Source: Cristatella mucedo
Taxonomy: Eukaryota; Bryozoa; Phylactolaemata; Cristatellidae
DNA: 64,000 nt
Direction: 5' to 3'
NCBI GenBank assembly: GCA_009760855.2
Contig: WPIO01000018.1
Span: 6,032,501-6,096,500 of the forward strand
Shown: positions 26,301-36,275 of the stretch, piece by piece
Layout: the number at the start of each line of letters is the position of its first letter
How positions within the stretch are numbered: position 1 is the first letter of the stretch
Notes under the pieces: model-generated
Seen by the model: only the letters and a program-made list of their open reading frames with translations
Database searches by the model: none
What the model was told of the DNA's origin: nothing
Translations under genes and position numbers: made by a program

Positions 26301-29069
26301 TAGAGCGCTATGCCATGACTGGTGTAGAGCTCTAGTGGCGTTGAGTGCCGTTGCCGTTGTGCGGCAGAGGCTGCCTCGCTGCTTGCACTGCCACCTCTTG
26401 CGCGAAGCCACTTTCTTGACCTCGAGACCCTATCGGGCAGGTTGCCGGTGGACCAATAAGTCTTTGCGCGCCTGTATCTCAGTGTATGTGTGTGCGTGCG
26501 CGTACGAGCGCACGCGAATGCTCTGCACGTCTGTGGTCGTGCATGTAAGCGTGTGCAACACGTGCCGGAGTCTGTGTGTGGCAGCATTTGCTCTGGTGGC
26601 TGTAGCACCGGTTGGTCGTGCCTGGCTTCTTGACGAGTTTCGTATCGTTTTCTGCCAGGATTCGATGCTATTCTGCGACGCTTGTGACAAGGGCTACCAC
26701 ATGAGCTGCCACCACCCGGCCGTGCTGGATAAACCAAAGGGTACGTCGCGGGCGGCCGTGCTGGCTTGCTTGCTGGCTTGCCGTGTGCGCACCCCGGTTA
26801 CGGATCACTGGCAGAGTCAGAGAGAAGGGGGCGCTAATGTCCCCCTTCCCCCCTACAGCAGGGCAGCAACACCTGGGCCGCGCACCCCCACCTGCGACAG
26901 TCACCGACGATTAAATTATCTCCCAATTCCACTCGCCGAGCAACCACAGAGCTTGTGTCGAGTGAACACTTGCTATTTTGAGTGGTAGTTTTTCATCACT
27001 TGCGAGTCTGGCCCGTCCCACGTGAAAAGCGTGCAGGTCTTGTCCCTTCCCCAGATGAAAATCCTGGCCATTCCCCCACTGGCACCGGTGAGGGCGATCG
27101 AGTCCTGCGTACTGAGCAGTGACCGACTCGCAGGTGCGGACTTGCGAGCTCCGGCTCTGCATCTGAGTTGCATCGGTCCTTTGTCCTTTGTACTCGCATA
27201 TTTCCATGCCCATTCCCTGGTTCGACGGTGCTATGCAATAGACGTGATAGCCGTTTATTGGAAAGTGTGTGGTGCTATATGGAATGCCTTAAATGCTTTG
27301 GTTAAAGTGGTTTGCCGGCCTTGACCAGTGACCCTTGACCCTTACCCGACCAGTGACCATTGACCCTTGCCTTCGACTAGTTTTGCTTGTGGCCATCTGT
27401 CCTAGATTCTTTTTTGTGCTTGCGTACATTGTTACCGTCTGACCACGAATTTTCCTGTCCCTTCAGCTGTAGCAGCAGCGAATGCATCTGTAGCCGCGGT
27501 CGTGGATACGGCAGCAAAGTTGCTGTCCATTGAACTACCATCCTGTGAGGGTGAGGCACTACAAAAAAATGTAATGGTTGGCTGATTTAATAGCCTCATT
27601 TGTAATGCGGCAGGAGAACCCTGGTGGCTATCCTTCCGCTTGCATTAGGCAAGAAAGGATCGCTTGCCGAACCCGAGATCTTGGTCTTAAAAGTGGGAGC
27701 AGTGCTTAGCACGTTAACCCTGTGCTAAGACCCTAGGGCAAAGATAAGCTGATTCAACAGCCAAGAGCCTTGCTGGTGTCGCTCCGATTGCAGATGGCAG
27801 TATGAAGGATTTCAGTAGCAGGACTCGAACCCACGACCTAGGTTGTGGAGTTCCTGGCATTGATTGCTTGGGTTGCTTTTTTCGTTTTGCTTACTTATCG
27901 AGAAGAGACCTTGTTTGCTTGCCCCCTGCGTGGTGCTGCATTGGGTAGCAGCTGTGCATAGTCGAGTGTGCATAGTCCTGTGAAGTAGTATCCATAATAA
28001 ATAATAATCGCCATTGTGATCGGTCCACCACTAACATGGAGTCGTTGCTGCAGGAAAGTGGGCTTGCCACCGATGCCAAGAGGATGGCCTCGAGCCGGGC
28101 GGGCAGTCCGGCGAGGCATCTCCACGAGCCCTCGCCGACACGGCATCTGGCGAAGGGAACGACAGCAGTGGGTCATCCACCGTAGACTCGGATGAAGTAC
28201 TGAGAAGTCCCGAGCAGGCAGATGAGAACTCGAATGCAGCAGACGACGTAGCTACTGCTGCTGCTGCTGTCACTACTACCGCCCCAGCCGGTGAGTGAGT
28301 GCATACAATGCCGTATGCCGGCGTGGGTACGATGCTCAGCTTGTTCATGACTTGCTTGCATCAGCTGCCTGACACTGTTTTTTTTTATTCATTGATATCA
28401 CCCTTACACAATGTGGGTATTTCGTGTTCCTTTCTCCCGCGTATTTCTTCTCAGTGCTTACTGCTTGAACCTCTTTGTGTGTGTGTGGTTATTGACAGCG
28501 ACTACGTTTTACCGATCGTTGTGATAGTATACGAACTGCCTGCTAATGCTGTACTCAACTGGTAAAGCAGGATTTAGGGTGTTCGTTAGGCCCGAGAGCC
28601 CTGAAACCCAAAGTCAGGTTAGTCAAATCTCAGGCTCAGATCAGATGGAGTGCAGCTAGAGCTAATTAACCGAGTGATCAAGCTACGGTCTTGGCCTGCG
28701 TGACTCGGACTGCTCTTAACCATGACAAGGTCACCGTATCAAATTGCCTAAGAGAGTGGTTGGTGAGCAGACATAGTTGGTAAGCACATTAGGCTATTAC
28801 CCTCTTATGCGAGGCCAAGCCTTCTGTCAGCTGGTGTTCACACACTGCTGTGCCGCTCTCTGTTGGACAAAACTGGCATAACCGTGGTATCACCTCCACT
28901 CTACACAGTGGTGAAATGCGCTTGGCCTGGGCCTGCAATCCTGCCCTCTATCATCTACTTCGGTGTAAAGGAGGGTCGAGAGAGTGAGAGGCTAATAACG
29001 CCTAGTTTGATGAGCCAGTCAAGTGAAAAGGGTCGTCAGTTTCGGGCGTCGAGGAAATAATATCAATTG

Positions 29070-29109
<40 letters not shown>

Positions 29110-32100
29110 AGATAAGAGAAGCTGTTTTGGCCAGTTACGTAAGATGTAGCCTAAACGCTAAGTTTGGCAAGAAGTCATTCAGCTTGGGACTTGCTGCCGA
29201 CCGATACGTGTATCCGAGGGTTTTTGAGCTTGTTCTTGGATGTGGATCTGAGGTCTTGAGAGCAGATTTATAGTGCCCAACTTTATCGATTTGTCACGGG
29301 CCAGTCGTATTGTGATATGAAGGCACTGCAAAATTGTGAAATGTGCTTGCTGTTCCTTAGGAAGTTGTGAAAGGTGGCATTGGCAAATGCCTGGAGCCTG
29401 GCAAGCTAGGACTCCGAGGTGTTGAATTGCGGCTCGAGCCGTAGCGTTCTCAAGGTCGAGTTTAAAGGACTTTTGTGAATGACTAAGTTCGTCACCGTGA
29501 TATGCAGATGCGGATGTGCTTCCTAATTCTAATAGAAAGAGCAATCACTTGAAAAAATAGTCCGAGTATGTAATCCGGTGTTAAATTTTGCTAGGATATG
29601 AGGAAGGCTGAGAGGGCTTGCTGGTTGTTCCTCTTTCTAGGTGCTTAACATAAGCTGGAGACGAAGTAGGTCAATTGTTTACTGATGACCGTAAGTACAG
29701 CAAGGACAATTTGCATGGGTGCAGCAAATGCCAGTGATTCTCAGACGAGATGATTGGTGCTCAAAAAAAGAAGCTGGTGATCAATTATGTTAAACACTGC
29801 CGAGAGATGTAATAGCCATGTTGTCGTTGTGACAGATTAGGAGCCGAGGATGGTTGCAATTGAGCAATATCTGTGTTTCCAATGTTAGGATTGGTGATTC
29901 ACATCGTATGACAATAATCGATGGAAGCTCGGCAATGTGGTCAGACTGACCTTTTGGGCCATTTGCCGGCTACGTGAGCCCTTCGACATCGCCCCAATAG
30001 AGACAGTAGCAGCCGCCCGGACACCTGTCGATTGTCCTCAGTCTCATTTTCTGCTTAGCTAATTTGCTCCGCTGCTTTCCCGACGAGCCTTTGCCAGATT
30101 TGTCTGCTGTTTGCTGCAGTAACTTCGACTGATGTGCCTGCCGCCGCTACTAAGAGGATTGCCGCGAGTGCCAACGATCTGCCCTCTGCTAAAAGAATCA
30201 GGATCGACGAGAAAGCGAGCGAGATCGGCGGCGACAAAGAGGCGGCGGCAGAGTCCAGCAAGGCCCTGCCACCGCCGCCACCACCTGCCCTGCTGCAGCA
30301 TGCTGTGCATGAAGCATTAGTCAGCAGTGCTCAGAAGGCCGGCCCGGCCAATTCGCCACGTTCGGATGTGGGCCGAAGCCTATACCCGCCACGCTCTCCA
30401 CCATCGACGACCAAGCAGGCCTCGCCAGTGTCAGGCAGCAGCAGCAGCAGCGGCATAAATGGACCCGTGCCATTGCCTCACCAGTTCTCTACCAATCAGC
30501 AGCGAGCCATGCCGCCACTTAAGCAGCCGTCGCCTCTAAAGCAACAGGTCTCACCTCCGAAGCAGCAGCCGCCGAGAGTGTCACCGCCACCGCCTCCTCC
30601 GCAGCAGAAGGTTTCACCACTGCAGCTAGTCTCGGCGCCGCCGATGCAGCAACTGGCCGTGCCAACACAGCCGTCCTCTAAGTTGCAAGCTCCTATGCAG
30701 TCGCCACGGCAGCATGGACCTCCTCTTGTGACACCCCGACATCAGGGTCCTGCGCCGTCTCCACGACAGCAGGCACCTCCGTCGCCATCTGCTCGGCAGC
30801 CAGCTCAGCTGCCACTGTCCTCGCGGCAGTCGCCTGCAGTGCATTCGCGATTGCAGCAGCCTCCGCCCTCGAGGCCACATGCTTTGCCACTGTCGTCGCC
30901 CGTCCAGCCACGTCAGCAGCCGCTGATGCAGCTGCACGACGAGCCTTCGAAAGATAAGGTAGCAGTTAGCTGTCGTTATGTCAACATCCCACCGTCCGAG
31001 TGGACCGTCGCAGACGTGGTGCAGTACTTTAAGAACTGTGGCTTTTACCAGGAATCGGAGAAATTCCTGGAACAGGTACAGACTGCACCGCCCATCTGTT
31101 AGTATATCGTGCACCAATCGTGCCCACTTGTTTCTTGGCCTCTGTGAAATAATTTTAAAATTGAGCACCACGGCAAGAACAGTGAAAATTGCTTGCACTT
31201 ATGTACTTTCGGTCCAGTTACCTCGAAATTGGATTAAATTCGACTGAAAACTACGTCACACAACTAGCAAATAATAGATCGGTCGGTGGTTAGTGTTTAA
31301 AACTACTTACGATTGTCCATGCTAATGTAATTCATTAATACCGCACCCTAAGAGAACTTAATCTCTATCCAGGGACTTCACTAATACTTTTCATCAAATG
31401 TCCTAGAGCTGTATTTTCCGAAATCATGGACATGTATTGCAATAGTTAGTCCGACTGAAATCGCCAATGCACAACTTCAGTGATATACTAACTCCCGTAA
31501 ACTCACATTAAAATTTTGACATTGATCGTGAAGTTTTTGGCCAAGTTATGGATTTTACAAGGTACAAAGCTACAATGTACGTGAAGCTGTTTAAAAGTCA
31601 TGTGCATGCACCTCACATACCTGTGAAAAAGTACCTCGATGTGCCAAGACTCATCAAGTTGGGACATACTATGCTGGACTTTTTTATGTATATATGTTGC
31701 TTCCGGTTTACTTTCGGGTTAGCCCTAGTTTGTGTAATTATCTTTTCCTTTGTTTTGGAAATCAGAACTTTCGATTCCATTTCTGGCATGTTCGTCTGTT
31801 CAAAGCTATCTTGAACAGATATTCTACTGTTGGACAGATTTATTCCATATTCTCTCGACATTTGCCAAGTTCGTTTTGGTAAAGATACCCAATAATGAAA
31901 GTCACAATTTAAATGTAGCTTTTCTGCTTTCAATGTGCTACAGCGTGTACGTCTTAGTATGTCTTGGAAGTAAAAGTACTGATTAGCTCGAGTAAAGTGA
32001 AATGAATCGGTGGCTCGTGACAACCGTTGCATTACTTTATGGCTTGCCGACCATGACAACGTGCTTTGCTCGGATCACCACGTGCTGTGCGTGCTTATGG

Positions 32101-32268
32101 TTTCAGGAGATTGACGGCAAGTCTCTGCTGTTGTTAATGCGAAACGACGTCCTTGCTAATATGGCGCTGACACTGGGTAGCGCTTTGAAGATCTACGAGC
32201 GAGTCAAGGTGCTGCAGGCATGTGGCAGCAGCAAATGCCTTCAGCAGGTGACCAATGGCCAGCGCTAG
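17709..32268 (+). CDS. SAMD1-like chromatin reader: winged helix, tandem PHD, SAM (8 exons, 774 aa)
   Basis: Exons 17709-18035, 18394-18681, 22345-22504, 23341-23453, 26659-26740, 28054-28290, 30120-31075 and 32107-32268. All junctions are GT-AG and phases agree. Residues 1-76 form a SAMD1-type winged helix ([19 protein letters not shown]). Residues 115-175 resemble the middle block of SAMD1. Residues 231-331 are a tandem PHD finger with all zinc ligands: C231, C234, C252, C255, H260, C263, C281, C284, then C287, C290, C302, C305, H310, C313, C328, C331. PSAKRIRID (424-432) resembles the Myc nuclear signal. About 435-690 is Pro/Gln/Ser-rich and probably disordered. Residues 696-758 are a SAM domain ([19 protein letters not shown]). 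In the family, the SAMD1 helix binds unmethylated CpG, PHD pairs read histone tails, and SAM mediates assembly. A nuclear reader is inferred. There is no MYST acetyltransferase domain. Confidence 0.92.
18394..18681 (+). CDS. Exon 2: SAMD1-like middle segment
   Basis: Codes residues 110-205, phase 0 at both ends; acceptor CCGCGCAG|GAAGCC and donor AACGCAAG|GTATCG. The stretch SQVDDWM, then [14 protein letters not shown], then IKRTPSGNY and RGDR keeps the order of a short helical block between the winged helix and SAM in vertebrate SAMD1. After it come a Gly/Ser linker, an acidic SSDDD patch and a basic RLASKRK end. Its function is not known to me. Confidence 0.82.
18682..22344 (+). other. Intron 2 of the SAMD1-like gene
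   Basis: A 3.66-kb intron (GTATCG...TTTTTGGCAG). It contains a LINE-A 3' end (19765-20222) and a loosely repetitive GT/GCGTGC stretch at 21180-21490. The rest shows many open but unrecognised frames. No extra exon is needed to keep the reading frame, although a small unrecognised one cannot be excluded. Confidence 0.75.
19765..20222 (+). mobile_element. LINE-A 3' fragment with end of ORF2
   Basis: Codes a decayed C-terminal end of the reverse-transcriptase [22 protein letters not shown], then [12 protein letters not shown], with a frameshift after it. The family 3' UTR follows, with the terminal hairpin AAAGAGATTGAGTTCTCTGAGG and an ATT-rich tail (ATTATTATTATTA). The pattern [17 protein letters not shown]...FKKKL is typical of CR1/L2/Rex-like LINE ORF2 ends. 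It lies in intron 2, in the same sense as the gene. Confidence 0.85.
22345..22504 (+). CDS. Exon 3: first half of PHD1
   Basis: Codes residues 206-258 plus the first base of codon 259 (phase 1 exit). Acceptor TTTTTGGCAG|CATGTC, donor GCCATGG|GTGAGC. It supplies zinc ligands C231, C234, C252 and C255 in CDYC and FCKDC. The N-terminal part is a polar Ser/Gly/Ala linker. Confidence 0.9.
22918..23302. repeat. (CT)n/(CTCTGT)n polypyrimidine tract in intron 3
   Basis: About 385 bp of nearly pure pyrimidine on the sense strand, with a duplicated TACTTCCCACGCTGCCTCTCAC insert. It ends directly on an AG (23303-23304), so the microsatellite acts as an extreme polypyrimidine tract just upstream of exon 4. 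Confidence 0.95.
23341..23453 (+). CDS. Exon 4: PHD1-PHD2 junction
   Basis: Starts after GCTCTTGCAG and completes codon 259 (Ala). It codes residues 259-296 and leaves in phase 0 at GATCCG|GTGAGT. It supplies HPSC (H260, C263), WQCIDC (C281, C284) and the opening CKTCCIC of PHD2. The acceptor at 23341 gives four residues between CKDC and H260, the spacing found in KAT6-type PHD1. An upstream acceptor ending at 23304 is exactly 36 nt away and in frame. Confidence 0.88.
23735..23880 (-). repeat. LINE-A-type 3' tail fragment
   Basis: In reverse, the sequence ends as hairpin AAAGAGATTAAGTTCTCCG followed by an ATTATTATTATT tail. It is too short to decide between LINE-A and SINE-A. Confidence 0.6.
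24850..24985 (-). repeat. LINE-A-type 3' tail fragment
   Basis: In reverse it reads CATTCGATCACGCTTCCTTTGCAGCAAAT, then a decayed hairpin with TTCTCTGAGGGCACTA, then an ATTATTAGTATTATT tail. That is the 3' end of LINE-A in minus orientation. Confidence 0.7.
25785..25945 (+). repeat. Dispersed repeat C, copy 2
   Basis: Matches repeat C in order: GAGTAGCTCACTGCCTGTGGA, GAGTCATTGTAGTCCCATCACG, then ACTTGACGGAAGTGCCCCGTC and a decayed GTGCCATCTTTCGG block. It lies in intron 4. Confidence 0.75.
26659..26740 (+). CDS. Exon 5: core of PHD2
   Basis: Codes residues 297-323 plus the first base of G324 (phase 1 exit). Acceptor TTTTCTGCCAG|GATTCG, donor CCAAAGG|GTACGT. It supplies FCDAC (C302, C305) and YHMSC (H310, C313), then DKPKG, the usual stretch before the last CxxC of a DPF-type PHD2. 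Confidence 0.92.
27580..27700 (-). repeat. SINE-B copy
   Basis: Shows the SINE-B 3' end in reverse (GGCTGATTTAATAGCCTCATTTG) and further sequence like the copy at 46085-46215. The tRNA-like head is poorly kept. It lies in intron 5. Confidence 0.55.
27745..27855 (-). repeat. SINE-B copy
   Basis: Starts with GCTGATTCAACAGCC and carries a reverse B-box, GACTCGAACCCACGACCTAGG. In the forward sense this is the tRNA-like GGGTTCGAGTCC. It lies in intron 5, a few dozen bases from the preceding copy. Confidence 0.6.
28054..28290 (+). CDS. Exon 6: end of PHD2 and acidic linker
   Basis: Acceptor GTTGCTGCAG|GAAAGTGG completes G324 and adds KWACHRC, giving the last zinc pair C328/C331. Donor CCAGCCG|GTGAGT, phase 1 exit into codon 403. 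After the finger comes a Ser/Glu/Asp-rich linker and a short Ala run (GCT repeats). The exon was found by looking for the missing W-x-C-x-x-C of PHD2; splice sites and phase agree. Confidence 0.9.
29072..29107. repeat. (TA)n microsatellite
   Basis: About 18 TA dinucleotides in intron 6. Confidence 0.95.
29180..29850 (-). mobile_element. Decayed LINE reverse-transcriptase fragment
   Basis: On the minus strand near 29770-29800 the sequence reads [12 protein letters not shown], close to the RT motif LSAAFDTIDHQLL of CR1/L2-like LINEs. Downstream frames are broken and only weakly LINE-like. It lies in intron 6, antisense to the gene. Borders are approximate. Confidence 0.5.
30120..31075 (+). CDS. 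Exon 7: NLS, Pro/Gln-rich region, first half of SAM
   Basis: Acceptor TTTGCTGCAG|TAACTT completes V403; codes to Q721 and leaves in phase 0 at CTGGAACAG|GTACAG. It carries the NLS-like PSAKRIRID and a poly-Pro run. About 250 residues follow of Pro/Gln/Ser with recurring SPRQ, SPxKQ and PPxQ units. The end is the SAM start, [16 protein letters not shown], then ESEKFLEQ. At 956 bp it is the largest exon. Confidence 0.93.
31076..32106 (+). other. Intron 7 of the SAMD1-like gene
   Basis: A 1.03-kb intron splitting the SAM domain between FLEQ and EIDGKS. It contains a short minus-strand LINE-A/SINE-A-type hairpin (31325-31400) and dispersed repeat D copy 1 (31480-31870). Confidence 0.85.
31480..31870 (+). 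repeat. Dispersed repeat D, copy 1
   Basis: About 400 bp with clear similarity to 52320-52730. Shared blocks in order include AAAGCTACA, TTTTAAAAGTCA, ATGCACCTCA (ATACACCTCA in copy 2), TACCTCGAT/TACATCGAT, TTCGATTCCATTTCT/TCCGATCTCATTTCT, and a final TTCTCGAC. A weak open frame in both is not conserved enough to call coding. Class unknown. Confidence 0.65.
32107..32268 (+). CDS. Exon 8: second half of SAM domain and stop
   Basis: Acceptor TATGGTTTCAG|GAGATT, phase 0. It codes [16 protein letters not shown], then [17 protein letters not shown] and a short tail ending NGQR before TAG at 32266-32268. The SAM helix core matches vertebrate SAMD1 almost residue for residue at EIDGKSLLL and ALKIYE. 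Confidence 0.95.
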   Translation, partial: EIDGKSLLLLMRNDVLANMALTLGSALKIYERVKVLQACGSSKCLQQVTNGQR

Positions 32269-33290
32269 GGCTGCTGCCCGAAATGCTGTCTGCCGCGGCC
32301 TGGCGGTGCCGCCACTGCCACTGTGGCCGTCCTCAAACGGCACATGACAAGTCGGCTTCCGGCTGGACCGATCGGCTACGTGGTGGCGAACGTGTGGTCG
32401 CACATGTAACAGAATACGTTGGATCGTTGCAGAGCTGTGCTGGCTTGCTCGCTCGTGAAGCGAGCTAAGTTCTCGAGCAGGCGCCCGAACGTCGAATGTC
32501 GGGTCCTGCCGGTGGCAAGCAGCCCTTACCCCCTTTGCAGGGAGTCTGCGAGTCCGCGTGCCTGCTCCTCTGTGCTGTCAGTCAGTGCAAGAGTATCGCT
32601 GCTGAGCAGCAATGAGAGAGGCTTCGCAGGGGAACACGAGGGCGTCGTCTTCATTTGGCCGGCACCGTGTCAGGCCACAGGGCTGCCTGGCGTCTCTTTT
32701 TGGTGCTGGAGTCGTTATTCCGGATGGCATGTCGGTCGCACTCATGTCTATTTGTGGCTTGGCACGGACGTGCTTTTTCTGCCACTAGTCAACCGTGAGT
32801 TAACCGTGAGGCCCAAACGTTGCTCTCTCTGAGGCGGCAGATCGGTTGCTCTCTCTCTCTCTCTCTCTGAGGAGGAGGCTGATCGGTGGCCGCGGCGTCG
32901 GTTAGCCTACGTTTTGTGGGCTCGTATAGCTTTTGACGTCGGCTGCACCCAGTTTTTGAGTCTGCTGCTCGGTGCTCCACCCACGTGATGCACACAGCTG
33001 GTGATGGGCTGTTGACTTTATCGCGACGATCTATCGCCGATGTATCTATCAGCTGATTGTTTGTGCGCTCGGCAACGAGATTGACCTGCTTTGTAGATCG
33101 CCGGCCGATGAGACATTGCACTGCGTGTGCATCGCTGACTAGTTGTATGGATCCGGGTCACATTTTGTTTTATATTTGGCTGGATATTCAGTATTGCATG
33201 AGTATGCGTTCTCTTTAGCTGGCATCCGCTATGCATTGCATGTCCACCTTTTCTACACAAATAAAGCATATGTATATACGTATTGTGTGT
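32269..33290 (+). other. 3' untranslated region of the SAMD1-like gene
   Basis: About 1 kb between the stop and the first canonical AATAAA (33260-33265). It includes a short (CT)n at about 32849 and no recognisable open gene or transposon. The cleavage site is inferred to lie 10-30 bp past the signal. Confidence 0.6.
33260..33265 (+). terminator. Poly(A) signal AATAAA
   Basis: The first AATAAA I find downstream of the SAMD1-like stop codon, followed by T- and GT-rich DNA (GTATTGTGTGTATATT). Confidence 0.6.
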
Positions 33291-33299
33291 ATATTCCAG

Positions 33300-34680
33300 C
33301 TGTACAGTAGTCCTTATTCTCGGCATCTGGCCGTTTTTAGTCCATTCTTGGGCTTGTGGAGGCAAGTGGTACTGCTTTTACCCAGAGCTTGTGACGTGGA
33401 TGTGCACCGAGTGAATTTATTGCTGATCAAACTGCTGAAGTGTCTATAGTGTGAATGCACTGGCTTTGCAAGCAAAGAGCAAAAAATGCTGATTTCAAAC
33501 AACACAGCGTGTGACATAGTATCGATGGTGGGCTGTGCTTTTTCGTTCTGGTGGGTGCAGATATTGCGAACATCATAACAAATCAATGAACTAATCACAG
33601 CACCAATCGAGACTCGATACCTCTTGAGCTCGACATGAAGAGCTCTTTCTCGCTCGCTCGCTCTGCTGCATGCTCGCGGCGGCTCGAGCCCAGCGGCAAG
33701 TCGTCGCTTACTTCGATCGCTCCGAGGCGGCATTCGAACCTCGATCGCACGCCGAATGATTTCAAAGGATAGGATTTGGTTCTGTAACTCGTTTGATAAG
33801 TGGTACCACCCCAACGTAAGACATTTCACACGTTGTAGAGATGGACATTGTATTATTGGGTAGCGTCGTAATAAGGGTGCTGCGACGAGTCCTGTAGGTA
33901 AATTATAACCGAACGGGTGGCGTTTATTTCTTGGATTTTTTTACCTGAGGCGTCTAGCTGTTGCAGGCTGTCTCATATAGCAGCAATACAAATACACACT
34001 GCAATTGTATGGAGATGGTATGGAAGAGCGCGAGTTTTGTCTACTGCGGGCCGTAGAGAAGTAGCTTCCAACCCAACTTACAACGGAACCCCATCGTTGC
34101 CACGAATTCACGACAGCCGCTTAGCCTGCGGCCCCTAGCCATAGTCGGCGCTCTCATGTCAATCAAGCCGTTACACATCTCACAGCTTGTAACGCATACG
34201 CAGTAACCGGCTCAGTGAATAGCTGAGTCAGAATTGCTTGTACAATTTTTTGGTAGCAATATTAGCCTGCAGGTTTTCTGAAAGGCCATTGGAAAGAAGA
34301 GGCGCAATCGCTGATTTATCAAACATTGATAAGGATATTAATTCTAGAACATTGCTTACCACCCTAAGAGAAATCAACCTGTATCCGCCTCCGGCATATC
34401 CGTATATCGGGGTGCTGTATAGCCGGGTGCTGTACAACTAGCTGCCAGATAAAGCAGCGATCAAGGGCCGAATGCAATTCAAGGGACCGAGAGCTTAGAC
34501 AAGAAAGCAAAAGCGAATAAGAAAACGCTCAGGGTAACCGGTTAATAGCACGTGGCAGCAATAGCACAGGCACAGGCACAGGCAAGCACGTAAATACAAA
34601 TATATTGCAATACATAACTATATAACTATATAACTATACAACTATAACTATAACTATAACTATATATATATATATATATA
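33300..34680. other. Intergenic, nothing recognised
   Basis: Mixed-composition DNA. A tRNA-like reverse B-box (GGCATTCGAACCTCGATCGC) near 33730 hints at a decayed SINE. Short frames at 34228-34441 match nothing I know. It ends in ACTATA/TATA microsatellite DNA at about 34615-34682. Confidence 0.6.
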
Positions 34681-34688
34681 CATACACA

Positions 34689-35503
34689 CAGTGGTACCTC
34701 GGCTTGCGAGTTTAATTCGTTCCTTGCCGGAGCTGGTAATTCAAATTACTCGTACGTCAAATCAATTTTCTCCATTGAAATGAATTTATCTGTCATTAAT
34801 CCATTCCAGACCCCCCAAAAACACTGCGATTTTTTGTCACATGCTTTTCTTTAATTATGTAACAGTAAATCAACCGTTTTTTAAATTAGCCAGCCGCACA
34901 ACCGCGGATGACGCTCTGCAGGAGTTATCGGGGCGTAGCACAATGCGTAGCTTCTTCGTGCATGCTTCACACTGAGCAAGCGCTGGCAATGCGGAACAAC
35001 CACGTGACAGTCTCACGGCAAGCAGGCGAGCGTACAGACAACTGACACGTAGCCGAAAGTCAAGTTGATTGGCTGGGCCTTTACGCTGACGACTGATTGC
35101 TATCGGATATGCGATGAACTCTCACGCGCTGATATTGGCTAAATAGAGTACAGTACGTACTTAGCTGTTCCTGCCACAGTCGGACTTAAAACTGGAGTCT
35201 GGCGATCTTGCGTGCCAAACACCACGATGGCTCGCTCGAGACTGTCCAGGAGCGAACCGCAGGCGTGGCGCCTGGCGTCGCACCCGGGTCGTAGGGCAGC
35301 GTCTTGCAACGCAACGGAACATCGTTCGCTGCCCTACCCTTATTGGCCCGAGTAACCGCTTGCAGTGTGACGTTCGCTGCGGCAACTAGCGGTGGAGTAT
35401 CTGAAAGTGGCTCGTAACCCAAATTTTAGCTCGAAACTCAAAAGCAGGAAATCGGATGAAAGACAGCTATCGTATCTCGAAACACTCACATGTCAAGACG
35501 ATG
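34689..35503. mobile_element. Tigger/pogo non-autonomous copy (internally deleted)
   Basis: Begins CAGTGGTACCTCGGCTTGCGAG, the same terminal type as the large Tigger at 48545. It ends, in reverse, with a decayed matching terminus. The subterminal right part GGTGGAGTATCTGAAAGTGGC parallels GGTGGGGGTATCTGAAGGTT at about 50815 in the large copy. It is about 815 bp long and has no transposase. It sits between a (TA)n/(CA)n tract on the left and (TA)n on the right. Confidence 0.75.
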
Positions 35504-35509
35504 TATATA

Positions 35510-35925
35510 TATATATGCAAGCACACAGGCAGTCACGTGAGGTACACGGGTTCAAAAAGACACGTTCGGACTGGGGCGCAGGGAAGGCAAGAGGGGACAG
35601 GCAAGTCGTCAGCTGGGACTTACTTAAATGGTACAACGTCAATACAGGCTGGTGACAGAATCCAGTAGCGAGTTCCGCACTTTCGGTGCATGCCAACTGA
35701 AAGCCCGATCGGGGAAATAGTTCAATGCAATGTGCGGAGCGGCGAGACGACCGGAAGCCGAGGAGCAGCAGCGGGGAGGGGTGGGGGTGAGAGAGCATGC
35801 AGCGTGAGAGCAAGGTCAGATAGGTCAAGGAGAGCGAGGAAGTCAGATAGGTCAGGCTGATGATGAACTGATCAGGGCTGATTCGAGCGAGTGAAGGGAT
35901 GATATGAGTCAGACTAAGAGTGTCT
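35510..35925. other. Intergenic, nothing recognised
   Basis: Short unrelated frames only. The right part has repeated GGTCAGATAGGTCAGG-like words (35815-35860). Confidence 0.6.
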
Positions 35926-36275
35926 CGATCTCGATCCCGTGCCTGGCGACAGAAGCTTCGGCTCTGCAGGTCCTAGGCTGCGGAGCCTTCCACAATTCTT
36001 AAGCAACGACAACTACTCTCCTACTACCGACTATGGCTCATCCTTTTCAGCGGTCCTGAGCTGCTACTTCCATGCTCCTCACTACCTCAACCGCTCTCCT
36101 GACTATGCTATGCTTCCCACTTTCTCCTTGTTGCGTGAGATGAAATCTGTTGGTTACCGAATGCGTGCTGAAAGCCGCTTAGGCTGTGAGTGAGCTATGG
36201 AAAACTCCCCTGCGTAACATCCACATAGTCTTTATGGCTTTGTAGAGTTACAGATGGAGATACATTATATTGCAT
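35925..36275 (+). mobile_element. LINE-B 3' fragment
   Basis: Codes the C-terminal signature GDRSFGSAGPRLRSLPQFL and later FSLLREM. The family 3' UTR follows, with a hallmark tail TTTGTAGAGTTACAGATGGAGATACAT. The same C-terminus recurs at 37885 and, in reverse, at 51140-52075. Confidence 0.8.

Larger units (their letters stand above)
23454..26658 (+). other. Intron 4 of the SAMD1-like gene
   Basis: A 3.2-kb intron. It holds two short minus-strand LINE-A/SINE-A-type 3' hairpin copies (23735-23880 and 24850-24985), a GT/GCGTGT-rich stretch at about 24100-24260 and dispersed repeat C copy 2 (25785-25945). The remaining sequence has nothing recognisable. Confidence 0.75.

Noticed and set aside
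17709-32268. KAT6 (MYST acetyltransferase) as the gene identity
   Set aside because: Winged helix and PHD pair fit KAT6, but no MYST domain follows and the protein ends in a SAMD1-type SAM domain.
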